Below are positions 5,992 to 13,385 of a stretch of 15,918 nt of DNA, piece after piece; positions within the stretch are counted from its first letter, which is position 1, and every line of letters begins with the position of its first letter. The notes beneath the pieces are model-generated. The model ran no database searches. It was not told where the DNA came from and saw only the letters and a list, made by a program, of their open reading frames with translations. The stretch is from an uncultured Lachnospiraceae bacterium (GTDB lineage: Bacteria > Bacillota > Clostridia > Lachnospirales > Lachnospiraceae): contig CAMTBF010000022.1 in the NCBI GenBank assembly GCA_947068385.1, positions 1 through 15,918 of the forward strand, written 5' to 3'. Both the position numbers and the translations under genes were made by a program.

Positions 5992-7554
5992 ATGTATACT
6001 GACGGTAAGATCTATATGGGCCTGGCGGAAGGCGGGCGGGTGGACATGGCGCTGAACATGAGCAACCGCCACGGGCTGATCGCAGGGGCAAGCGGCACGG
6101 GCAAGACCATCACCATGAAGGTGATGGCGGAGGCCTTCTCCGATGCGGGGGTGCCGGTGTTCCTCTGCGACGTGAAGGGGGACGTGTCCGGGCTTGCCAT
6201 GCCGGGGAAAGCGAATGAGGGCATGGAGGAGCGCATCGATAGGTTCGGCATCCGGGAGGGCTTCCGGTATTGCGGGTATCCCGTGTGCTTCTGGGACATC
6301 TATCAGAAAAAAGGCCATCCCGTGCGGGCCACCGTGTCCGACATGGGGCCGGAGCTGTTGTCCGGGATCCTGGGGCTGACCCCTGCCCAGCAGGGGGTGC
6401 TGAACATCCTGTTCCGGATTGCGGACGACAAGGGGCTGCTGCTGATCGACTTAAAGGACCTGAGGGCGGTGCTGAACTTCGTATCGGAGCACAGGACAGA
6501 GTACGCCGCTACATACGGGAACATATCCGCCCAGTCCGTGGGCGGCATCCTGCGGGCCCTGCTGCCCCTGGAGAACCAGGGCGGGGACCTGTTCTTCGGG
6601 GAGCCCGACCTGGACATCCTGGACTGGATGCGCAGGGACGCGGACGGGCGGGGCATGGTGAACATCCTGCACAGCGTGGAGCTGGTGCGCAGCCCCATCC
6701 TCTATGCCAGCTTCCTGCTGTGGATGATGGCGGAGCTCTTCGAGCGCCTGCCCGAGGCGGGGGACTTGGACAGACCGAAGCTGGTGTTCTTCTTCGACGA
6801 GGCCCACATGCTCTTCGCAGACGCGCCTAAGGCTTTGGTGGCCAAAATCGAGCAGATGGTGAAGCTGATCCGCTCCAAGGGCGTGGGAATCTACTTCGTG
6901 ACCCAGAACCCGGCGGACATCCCAGACAGCGTGCTGGCCCAGCTGAGCAACCGGGTGCAGCATGCCCTGCGGGCCTACACCCCCGGGGAGCAGAAGGCCG
7001 TCAGGGCAGCGGCCCAGTCCTTCCGGGCGAACCCCGCCTTCAAGACGGAGGATGTGATCATGGAGCTGGGGGTGGGGGAGGCGCTGACCTCCTTCCTGGA
7101 CGAGAAGGGCGTGCCCGGCATGGTGCAGCATACGGCGGTCATCTGCCCCCAGAGCTTCATGGGGCCTGTGGAGGAGAGCGTCAGGACAGCCTGCATGGCG
7201 GCTGACGGCATGGGGAAATACGACAAGTTTGTAGACAATGAGTCCGCCTACGAAGTCCTCCAGGAGCAGGCGAAGCGGGACGAGGAACAGGCCAGGCTGG
7301 ACGCGGAGCGGGCCCAGCTGGAGAAGGAGCGGGCCGAATTCGAGAAGCAGAAGGCGAAAGAGGAGGAGGCCGCCCGGAAGAAGAAGGAGAAGGAAGCGGA
7401 GGCCGCCGCCAGGAAGCGGGAGAGGGAGGAAGAGGCCAGGGAGCGCAGGAAGGAGAAGGACGCGGAGCGCCGCCGGAACCAGATTGAGCGCACCCTGCTG
7501 AACACAGGGGCCCAGGTATTGAAGAGAGGGCTGTTCAAGACCTTGTTCAAATGA
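5992..7554 (+). CDS. HerA-like ATPase (DUF853 family) with coiled-coil tail
   Basis: A 520-aa P-loop NTPase of the HerA/FtsK-like group, bacterial DUF853 (PF05872) branch, related to Escherichia coli YjgR. Walker A is GASGTGKT (32-39). Walker B is LVFFFDEAHMLF with D269 and E270. YFVTQNPADIPDSVLAQLSNR follows, typical of the family, and the Arg there may be a trans-acting finger. HerA proteins form hexamers that move DNA; the cellular job of the DUF853 branch is unclear. Residues about 418-505 are a nearly uninterrupted Glu/Lys/Arg/Ala coiled coil, ending in a basic tail. ATG 5992 is the first in-frame start after a TGA; the GAGGGG ribosome site is very close (2-4 bases), so an ATG at 6016 remains possible. 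It overlaps the AraC gene by 8 bases at its 3' end. Confidence 0.88.
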   Translation: MYTDGKIYMGLAEGGRVDMALNMSNRHGLIAGASGTGKTITMKVMAEAFSDAGVPVFLCDVKGDVSGLAMPGKANEGMEERIDRFGIREGFRYCGYPVCFWDIYQKKGHPVRATVSDMGPELLSGILGLTPAQQGVLNILFRIADDKGLLLIDLKDLRAVLNFVSEHRTEYAATYGNISAQSVGGILRALLPLENQGGDLFFGEPDLDILDWMRRDADGRGMVNILHSVELVRSPILYASFLLWMMAELFERLPEAGDLDRPKLVFFFDEAHMLFADAPKALVAKIEQMVKLIRSKGVGIYFVTQNPADIPDSVLAQLSNRVQHALRAYTPGEQKAVRAAAQSFRANPAFKTEDVIMELGVGEALTSFLDEKGVPGMVQHTAVICPQSFMGPVEESVRTACMAADGMGKYDKFVDNESAYEVLQEQAKRDEEQARLDAERAQLEKERAEFEKQKAKEEEAARKKKEKEAEAAARKREREEEARERRKEKDAERRRNQIERTLLNTGAQVLKRGLFKTLFK

Positions 7555-8359
7555 GGCGCCTCTCCCCGCCCTGCCTGCGGTGGGCCTCCCGGTACTGGCT
7601 GGGGGTCATGCCCGTGCCCTTTTTGAACTGGCGCATGAAGTGCAGCTCATTGTCATACCCGCAGAATGACGCCAGGGAGGAGATGGACATCTCCGAGATG
7701 CACAGATAGAGCTGCGCGTACTTGACCCGGGCCCGGATGATGTCCTGGACACAGGTGGTATCGAAAAACTGCTTATACAAATGCTGAAAATGGGATATGC
7801 TCAGGTGGAGCCTTTGGGCCAGCCGGGGCGTGTCCCATTTTTGGTAGGGGGCATTCAATATCTCCATGCGCAGCTCTCTCATGGGGCAATAATATTTATG
7901 GGCCGCATTGCCGTCAGGGGCTGCGTGCAGCTGGTCGGCCAGGGAATGAAGCAGGGCATGCATCAGGGAATCGATGACCTGAGGGCTGTGGGGACGGGCC
8001 GACAGCTTCTCCTGCACCACCAGCCGGGCATAATCCGTCAGCGTGCCCAGATAGGGGAGCGTAAAGGGGCGGTTCACAGGAATTGCAAGCTCGCGCAGGA
8101 GCCTCTCGTCCTCCCCCTGCAGCTCGAAATGGATCCAGTCGTCATTGTAATGGGGGTTCCGGCAGCCATAATGCACAGGAGAGCCCGCGCCGTAGACTAT
8201 CACCGTGTTGGGCCCGAAGTCCAGCACCTCGCCATCGATTTCGAAGAAGGATGCCGTCTTGATGAGCAGCAGGGCGTAATCCTCATAGCCGTCAGGATAG
8301 GAGCGGTCGAACTTCATCTTATGCATGGAATCATAGCCGCAGACGTTCACTGTGATCAT
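7547..8359 (-). CDS. AraC-family transcriptional regulator
   Basis: A 270-aa regulator with an N-terminal cupin-like sensing domain (about 1-150; it includes FFEIDGEVLDFGPNTVIVYG and a YNDDWIHFELQG strand) and a C-terminal double helix-turn-helix (about 170-263). The second HTH has the typical GYDNELHFMRQFKKGTGMTPSQYR signature. I chose ATG 8359 because AAAGGGAA lies 6 bases upstream and the sequence MITVNVCGYDS fits the start of the sensing domain; an earlier ATG at 8440 has no ribosome site. It is divergent from the GH43/GH88 operon and probably controls it, activating on an oligosaccharide or its breakdown product. Its promoter is at 8475-8503. The 3' end overlaps the convergent HerA-like gene, with no terminator between them. 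Confidence 0.9.
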   Translation of the reverse strand: MITVNVCGYDSMHKMKFDRSYPDGYEDYALLLIKTASFFEIDGEVLDFGPNTVIVYGAGSPVHYGCRNPHYNDDWIHFELQGEDERLLRELAIPVNRPFTLPYLGTLTDYARLVVQEKLSARPHSPQVIDSLMHALLHSLADQLHAAPDGNAAHKYYCPMRELRMEILNAPYQKWDTPRLAQRLHLSISHFQHLYKQFFDTTCVQDIIRARVKYAQLYLCISEMSISSLASFCGYDNELHFMRQFKKGTGMTPSQYREAHRRQGGERRLI

Positions 8360-8474
8360 CGTATATTCCCTTTCCTTATACTGGATATGGTGTCTCAAAG
8401 CTGCTACAGGCAATATTGTGCCTTCCAAGCTTCCTGGCATACGTGCAGAATTGCAGAAAATATCAGTTGATTAC

Positions 8475-8503
8475 ATTTTAGGAAATAGGAAAAATTTTGT
8501 CAA
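8475..8503 (-). promoter_or_regulatory. Near-consensus sigma-A promoter of the AraC-type gene
   Basis: On the minus strand a perfect TTGACA (8498-8503) is followed after exactly 17 bases by TAAAAT (8475-8480). Transcription would start near 8468, giving a 5' leader of about 109 bases before ATG 8359. Such a strong promoter for a regulator suggests steady expression or autorepression by a protein bound nearby. Confidence 0.8.
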
Positions 8504-8544
8504 TATGCTAACATAGAAAAAGAGACACGAAAAGGCAACGGAGA

Positions 8545-8602
8545 GCGAAAAGAGAACGAACAGAAAACGAATCAGTAAGCGAAAAGTAAACGAATCAGAA
8601 AG
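8545..8602 (+). repeat. Imperfect direct repeats in the GH43 leader, possible AraC-type operator
   Basis: Two related blocks occur 34 bases apart: GCGAAAAGAGAACGAACAGAAA (8545-8566) and GCGAAAAGTAAACGAATCAGAAA (8579-8601), differing by two substitutions and one inserted base. Inside them AAACGAATCAG occurs exactly twice (8565-8575 and 8588-8598), 23 bases apart, about two helical turns. AraC-family proteins commonly bind such direct repeats. The whole stretch 8520-8620 is purine-rich and free of genes. No clear -35/-10 pair for GH43 was found; TGCTAACAT (8506-8514) is a weak extended -10. Confidence 0.4.
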
Positions 8603-8631
8603 TCAGAAAGACAAAGAAGGAGGAATTTCCC

Positions 8632-10347
8632 ATGATACAAAATCCCATCCTGCGGGGCTTCCATCCGGATCCGTCCATCATCCGGGTAGGAGCGGACTAC
8701 TATATCGCCACGTCCACCTTCGAGTGGTGGCCGGGCGTGCGGCTCCACCATTCCAGAGACCTTGTCCACTGGAGCCTGATAGGATACCCCCTCACCCGCA
8801 CGTCCCAGCTGGATCTCCGGGGCGTAGGGCCCTCCCAGGGAATCTGGGCGCCCTGCCTGACCTATGACAAGGGCGTCTTCTATCTGGTGTACACCATAGT
8901 CAAAGCCTTTTACTGCAATATGTACGACACGGAGAACTACCTGGTGACGGCGGAGGATATCCACGGCCCCTGGTCGGAGCCTGTGGCGCTGAACAATTTC
9001 GGCTTCGACCCCTCTCTGTTCCACGATGAGGATGGCCGGAAGTACATGGTCAGCATGGTGACGGATCACAGGGTGCCCAAGAAATACGCAGGCCGCCTGG
9101 TGCTGCAGGAGTTCGATGCCGCCGGGCGGCGGATGGTCGGGCCGGTGCGGGACATCTACCGCGCCGAGGGCATCTTCCTGGAAGGGCCGCATATCTTCAA
9201 GCGGGACGGCTGGTATTATCTGTTCAGCGCGGACACCGGCACAGGGGAAGCCCATGGGCAGACCATCCAGAGGGCCAGAGATATCTGGGGGCCCTACGAG
9301 ATGTATCGTCCCGCGGATGCCTGCAGGCAGGAGGGGGAGGCGTACTCCATCCTGACCTCCCGCCATCACGAGGACATCCTGCTCCAGAAGGCCGGACACT
9401 GCGACCTGGTGGAGACCCCGGAGGGAGAGTGGTACGCGGTGCACCTGTGCGGCAGGGCCTCAGAAGACCGGAATCCTGAGGATGCAGAGCGCTTCGCCGG
9501 GGCCAGGCGCTACATGCTGGGCCGGGAGACGGCCATCCAGAGGATGCGCTGGACGGAGGATGGGTGGCTGGAGCTGGCGGATGGCGGAAACGTGCCCAAG
9601 GAGATGGTGGAGCCGCCGAAAAGCGCGGCGAGACAGGGGAATGCAGAAAGCGGGGCGGAATCAGCCAGTAGGGAGGACGATGCAAAAAAGGCGCAGACTC
9701 TGTCCGATGAGGTACTGGCGCGGGACGATTTCGATGGGCCCACGCTGCATCTGGACTACCAGTCCCTGCGGGTTCCCATGGACGAGCGCCATATTTCCCT
9801 GACAGAGCGCCCGGGGTGGCTGCGGATGTACGGGCGGAGCGGCCTGGCCTCCCGCTTCGCCCAGACCCTGATCGCCAGGCGGGTCACGGAGTACCATATG
9901 GACGCAGCCTGCTGCCTGGCGTTTGAGCCGGAGGTCTTCAAGCAGATGGCAGGGCTGATATTGATGTACGATACGGACAACTACCTGTATCTGCACCTTT
10001 CCCATGATGAGGATGTGGGAAAATGCATCACCCTGCTGAAGGCGGAGAACAAAAGGTACGAATACCTGACGGACTATATCCCGATAGAACAAGGACGTGA
10101 TATTGTCCTGCAGCTGTCCCTGCGGGGGACGCAGGCGCAGTTCTCCTACGGATTCCGGGGAGAGGTGCCGCAGGACATAGGCCCCAGCGTCAATGCCAGC
10201 TTTCTGTCGGACGAGGCCTGCAGGGAGGGGTGGTTCACCGGAGCCATGGTGGGAATCTGCTGCCAGGATCTGACGGGCTTTGGAAAATATGCGGATTTCG
10301 ACTGGCTTGAAGTAAGATGCATGGAAGAGAGGAGAGCAAGGACATGA
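8632..10347 (+). CDS. Glycoside hydrolase family 43, beta-xylosidase/arabinofuranosidase type
   Basis: A 571-aa cytoplasmic enzyme (no signal peptide). The N-terminal five-bladed propeller has the three GH43 acidic residues: D13 in GFHPDPS (base), D126 in FGFDPSLF (pKa modulator) and E184 in FLEGPHIF (acid). FEWWPGVRLHHSRDLVHW and QGIWAPCL are also typical. Residues about 360-567 form the beta-sandwich GH43_C2-type domain that often closes the active site of beta-xylosidases. The enzyme should release xylose or arabinose from the non-reducing end of short oligosaccharides. An unusual Ala/Ser/Glu/Lys-rich stretch (about 322-358) links the domains and looks disordered. AAGGAGG (8617-8623), 8 bases before the ATG, fixes the start. 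It overlaps the GH88 gene by 4 bases (ATGA). Exact substrate not determinable from sequence. Confidence 0.9.
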   Translation: MIQNPILRGFHPDPSIIRVGADYYIATSTFEWWPGVRLHHSRDLVHWSLIGYPLTRTSQLDLRGVGPSQGIWAPCLTYDKGVFYLVYTIVKAFYCNMYDTENYLVTAEDIHGPWSEPVALNNFGFDPSLFHDEDGRKYMVSMVTDHRVPKKYAGRLVLQEFDAAGRRMVGPVRDIYRAEGIFLEGPHIFKRDGWYYLFSADTGTGEAHGQTIQRARDIWGPYEMYRPADACRQEGEAYSILTSRHHEDILLQKAGHCDLVETPEGEWYAVHLCGRASEDRNPEDAERFAGARRYMLGRETAIQRMRWTEDGWLELADGGNVPKEMVEPPKSAARQGNAESGAESASREDDAKKAQTLSDEVLARDDFDGPTLHLDYQSLRVPMDERHISLTERPGWLRMYGRSGLASRFAQTLIARRVTEYHMDAACCLAFEPEVFKQMAGLILMYDTDNYLYLHLSHDEDVGKCITLLKAENKRYEYLTDYIPIEQGRDIVLQLSLRGTQAQFSYGFRGEVPQDIGPSVNASFLSDEACREGWFTGAMVGICCQDLTGFGKYADFDWLEVRCMEERRART

Positions 10348-11492
10348 ACAGACAGGAAGAATGGGCAGATGCCGTAATAGCGAAAATCCGCGAAAAGATG
10401 GCATGGGTCAGCGAGAAGAACGGAGAGAAGATTCCCTACCGGACAGATGAGAACGGGGACTATGACGACAGGTCGGACCTGTCGAAGCAGTGGCGCATGG
10501 ACGATGGCCTGAACTGGTGGACCAACGGCTTCTGGGGAGGGATGATGTGGCTATTGTACCAGGACACGGGAGAGCAGCGCTATGCCGAAATCGCCCGGGT
10601 CTCGGAAAGGAAGATGGAGCAGTGCTTTGCGGACTTCTACGGCCTGCACCACGACGTGGGCTTCATGTTCGTGCCCACGGCGGTGGCGGATTATAAGCTC
10701 ACAGGGAACCCGGATTCCAGAAGAATCGCCCTCCACGCCGCCACCCTTCTGGCAGGCCGCTTCAACCCTGTGGGAAGGTTCATCCGCGCATGGAACGACC
10801 TGGAGGAGGACACCAGAGGCTGGGCCATCATCGACTGCATGTTCAACCTCTCCCTCCTGTACTGGGCCAGCGAGGAGACGAAAGACCCCAGGTTCCGTCA
10901 GATTGCCATGCTGCACGCGGACACCGTCAGAGAGCATTTCGTCCGCCCGGACGGCTCCGTATGCCACATCGTGGAATTCGACCCGGAGACAGGCAGGATG
11001 GTGAAAAGCCACGGCGGCCAGGGCTACGGGGAGGGTTCTGCCTGGACTAGGGGCCAGGGCTGGGCGCTGTACGGCTTCATGATAAGCTATCTGCATACAG
11101 GAAAACAGGAATACCTGGATACGGCGAAGCGTGTGGCGGATTACTGCCTGCCGAACATCCCCGAGAGCGGCATCATCCCCGTGGACTTCCGCCAGCCCCC
11201 GGAGCCTGCCTATGAGGACTCCTGCGGGGCCTGCGTGATTGCGGGAGGCCTGCTGGAGCTGGCCGGGCATCTGCCTGAGGAGCAGCGCGGCAGATATGAA
11301 GAAGCAGCGGTGAAGATTCTCCGGGCCATAGCGGACACCCGGGCGGACTTCGGCCGGGGGTGCGACGCCATCGTCCAGAACTGCAGCGCGGCCTACCATT
11401 CCCCGGAGCATCATTTCACCATGAGCTATGCGGACTATTATTTCATGGAAGCCATGTACAAGGTGAAGGGCGTGGGCAGGCTTTTGTGGTGA
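10344..11492 (+). CDS. Glycoside hydrolase family 88, unsaturated glucuronyl hydrolase
   Basis: A 382-aa (alpha/alpha)6-barrel enzyme, cytoplasmic. Family 88 enzymes remove the 4,5-unsaturated uronic acid left at the end of oligosaccharides by polysaccharide lyases, by hydrating the double bond. The two key aspartates of the Bacillus GL1 enzyme (D88, D149) fit D104 in GLHHDVGF and D164 in GWAIIDCMFNL, 60 residues apart against 61. GEGSAWTRGQGWALYGF is the conserved loop that precedes the sixth helix pair. The preferred start is ATG 10344 with AGAGGAG 9 bases upstream, inside the stop of the GH43 gene; an ATG at 10317 has no ribosome site. The pairing means the target glycan probably contains both a lyase-cut uronic acid and xylose or arabinose. 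No lyase or transporter is in view. Confidence 0.9.
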   Translation: MNRQEEWADAVIAKIREKMAWVSEKNGEKIPYRTDENGDYDDRSDLSKQWRMDDGLNWWTNGFWGGMMWLLYQDTGEQRYAEIARVSERKMEQCFADFYGLHHDVGFMFVPTAVADYKLTGNPDSRRIALHAATLLAGRFNPVGRFIRAWNDLEEDTRGWAIIDCMFNLSLLYWASEETKDPRFRQIAMLHADTVREHFVRPDGSVCHIVEFDPETGRMVKSHGGQGYGEGSAWTRGQGWALYGFMISYLHTGKQEYLDTAKRVADYCLPNIPESGIIPVDFRQPPEPAYEDSCGACVIAGGLLELAGHLPEEQRGRYEEAAVKILRAIADTRADFGRGCDAIVQNCSAAYHSPEHHFTMSYADYYFMEAMYKVKGVGRLLW

Positions 11493-11521
11493 TTGATTTA
11501 TGGCAACCTTTGTGTTATGAT
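11493..11521 (+). promoter_or_regulatory. Strong candidate promoter of the transglutaminase-like gene
   Basis: TTGATT (11493-11498) directly follows the GH88 stop codon. It is 17 bases before TATGAT (11516-11521), which has an extended -10 TG at 11513-11514. Transcription would start near 11528, leaving a leader of roughly 128 bases before ATG 11656. Confidence 0.7.
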
Positions 11522-11655
11522 AGGAAAAGATATCCGGGCTGTCAGGGGGGCGGCCCTGGAGGAAAGACACGGGAAAAGGATGCCATCAGGCGACAGCCAT
11601 GCAAAAAAAGAATGGAAAATCTGATTCAGGACAAAGGGCAGGAAGCGGAAAGCGT

Positions 11656-13239
11656 ATGAAGATACTGATCATATGCCTGGCGCTTCTTGTCCTTTTTAGC
11701 GCGGGCGCGTGGCTCTATGTGGACGGGCTGGCGTACAAGACGGTACATGTGGAGGCAGGCATCGAAGTGTCTGCCTCGGACATTTTGAAGCAGGCGGACA
11801 GCGGGGCCGTCTTCACCCAGGACAGCCAGGCCTTCGACATCGCGGTGCCGGGGGAATACCAGGTGAGGGTGAAGAGCGGCCCGTTCACCCACAGCTGCAC
11901 ATTGATCGTCGAGGACACCATCCCGCCTGCGGCTACGGCCGTGCCCGTGATGCGGGAGGCTGGGGAGGCTTTCGGCGCATCGGCCTTCGTGACCGGCGTC
12001 ACCGATGCCACACAGGTCACGGTGTCCTATGTGAAGGAGCCGGACTTCTCCCGGACGGGCGAGCAGGAGGTCCAGGTCATCCTGACGGACAGGGGCGGGA
12101 ACTGGACGGTGGTGGATTCCACGCTGTACCTGATCCGGCTGGCGGAGGACGTGACCGTGGAGGCCGGAGGGGAAGCGCCGGACATCCACAGCTTCGTGGA
12201 GGCGGGAAGGGACGCCGTATTTCTGACACGGATGTCGGAAATAGATTTCCATAAGGTGGGGGACCATGAGGTGCTGCTGGAGATAGACGGGGAGGCCTAT
12301 GCCTCCACGCTGTGGGTGGTGGACACCGTGCCGCCCCGGCTGGAGGTCCATGACGTGGAGAGCTTCCTCCAGGTGCCCAGAAAGCCGGAGGATTTCGTGT
12401 CGTCGTCAGAGGATGCCACGGAGCTCGCGTTCTCCTTCCGACAGGAGCCGGATCTGTCCCTGGCGGGCACCCAGGAGGTGGAGATCGTGGCCAGGGACGG
12501 CGGTGGGAACGAGACGGCGGCCACGGCCCGCCTGACGCTGCGGGAGGACACCCAGGCCCCGGTGATCCACGGGGCGGTGGATCTGGATTACTTCCTGGGG
12601 GAGAGCATATCCTATCGGAAGAATGTCACGGTGGAGGATGACTGCCAGGAGGGCGTGACGCTGGAGGTGGATACCTCCGGCGTGGACCTGGCCACGGAGG
12701 GGGTCTATCCGGTTACTTATATGGCGAGGGACCTTGCGGGCAACCATTCCAGCGTCACGGTGAACCTGACCGTCCGGGCAAGGATGTACAGCGAGGAGGA
12801 GATGTACTCCTATGCCGACGCGGTGCTGGAGGAGATCGTCGAGCCGGACATGAGCCTGCGGGACAAGGCCTGGGCCATCTACAGCTATGTGCTGGGCAAT
12901 GTGTCCTACATCAACCACTCGGAGAAGGGGGACTGGATCCGGGCCGCCTACGAGGGCCTGGTGGATAAAAAAGGGGACTGCTATGTCTATGCCTGCACCG
13001 CCAAGGCCCTGCTGACCAGGGCCGGAATCCCCAACCTGGACATCCGGAGGATCCCCACCAGCTTCGAGCATTACTGGAACCTGGTGGACGTGGGGGAAGG
13101 GTGGTACCATTTCGACACCACGCCCAGGCCGGACCATCCCACCATTTTCCTGTGGACGGACGAGGAGCTCATGGAGTACAACACAGAGCATTACGGCGCG
13201 TTCAACTATGACCCTGCCCTGTACCCGGAGATCAATTAG
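11656..13239 (+). CDS. Membrane-anchored Ig-like repeat protein with transglutaminase-like domain
   Basis: A 527-aa extracellular protein anchored by one N-terminal helix (residues 2-22, MKILIICLALLVLFSAGAWL). Five beta-sandwich segments of about 60-80 residues follow (about 24-86, 87-162, 163-222, 223-297, 298-375). They share linkers such as VEDTIPP, VVDTVPP and REDTQAPV and endings such as RDLAGNHS, as in DUF5011/HYR-type Ig-like domains. The C-terminal part (about 380-500) is transglutaminase-like with Cys442 in KGDCYVYA, His472 in FEHYWNLVD and Asp487 in YHFDTTP. Members of this superfamily include transglutaminases, proteases and amidases, so it may cut or cross-link a wall or surface protein; the substrate is unknown. 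ATG 11656 has AGGAAG 10 bases upstream; an ATG at 11599 would add 19 basic residues and cannot be excluded. Confidence 0.85.
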   Translation: MKILIICLALLVLFSAGAWLYVDGLAYKTVHVEAGIEVSASDILKQADSGAVFTQDSQAFDIAVPGEYQVRVKSGPFTHSCTLIVEDTIPPAATAVPVMREAGEAFGASAFVTGVTDATQVTVSYVKEPDFSRTGEQEVQVILTDRGGNWTVVDSTLYLIRLAEDVTVEAGGEAPDIHSFVEAGRDAVFLTRMSEIDFHKVGDHEVLLEIDGEAYASTLWVVDTVPPRLEVHDVESFLQVPRKPEDFVSSSEDATELAFSFRQEPDLSLAGTQEVEIVARDGGGNETAATARLTLREDTQAPVIHGAVDLDYFLGESISYRKNVTVEDDCQEGVTLEVDTSGVDLATEGVYPVTYMARDLAGNHSSVTVNLTVRARMYSEEEMYSYADAVLEEIVEPDMSLRDKAWAIYSYVLGNVSYINHSEKGDWIRAAYEGLVDKKGDCYVYACTAKALLTRAGIPNLDIRRIPTSFEHYWNLVDVGEGWYHFDTTPRPDHPTIFLWTDEELMEYNTEHYGAFNYDPALYPEIN

Positions 13240-13281
13240 GATCCGGCGGCGCGGCGGGCTCCATGGAAGCTTAAGAAAGAA

Positions 13282-13318
13282 TATACAATTACGAAACAAT
13301 TTCATGTAGGAATAGGAT
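13282..13318 (+). promoter_or_regulatory. AT-rich spacer with possible weak promoter for the racemase operon
   Basis: The gap 13240-13385 has no gene. It shifts from GC-rich to AT-rich sequence at about 13270. TATACA (13282-13287) and TAGGAT (13313-13318, with TTACGA 18 bases before) are possible -10 elements, both poor. No terminator was found after the transglutaminase gene, so read-through into the racemase operon is possible. Confidence 0.2.
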
Positions 13319-13385
13319 ACAAATCCGGATTACCATGGCAGTGGAGGGGGAGGAAAGCCAGGTTACGGAAAGGCATGGTAGGCAT

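Noticed and set aside
8572..9444. A 290-codon minus-strand frame opposite GH43
   Set aside because: The sense strand encodes a GH43 with intact catalytic residues; the antisense protein is low-complexity and resembles no family.
10551..11570. A 339-codon minus-strand frame opposite GH88
   Set aside because: Antisense to an intact GH88 gene, no ribosome site, and its composition mirrors codon bias of the sense gene.
13240..13263. GC-rich inverted repeat after the transglutaminase stop
   Set aside because: Mismatches at several positions and no T tract follows, so it is not a convincing terminator.
12406..13305. A 299-codon minus-strand frame opposite the transglutaminase gene
   Set aside because: Antisense shadow; the sense protein has a full Cys-His-Asp triad and Ig-like repeats.
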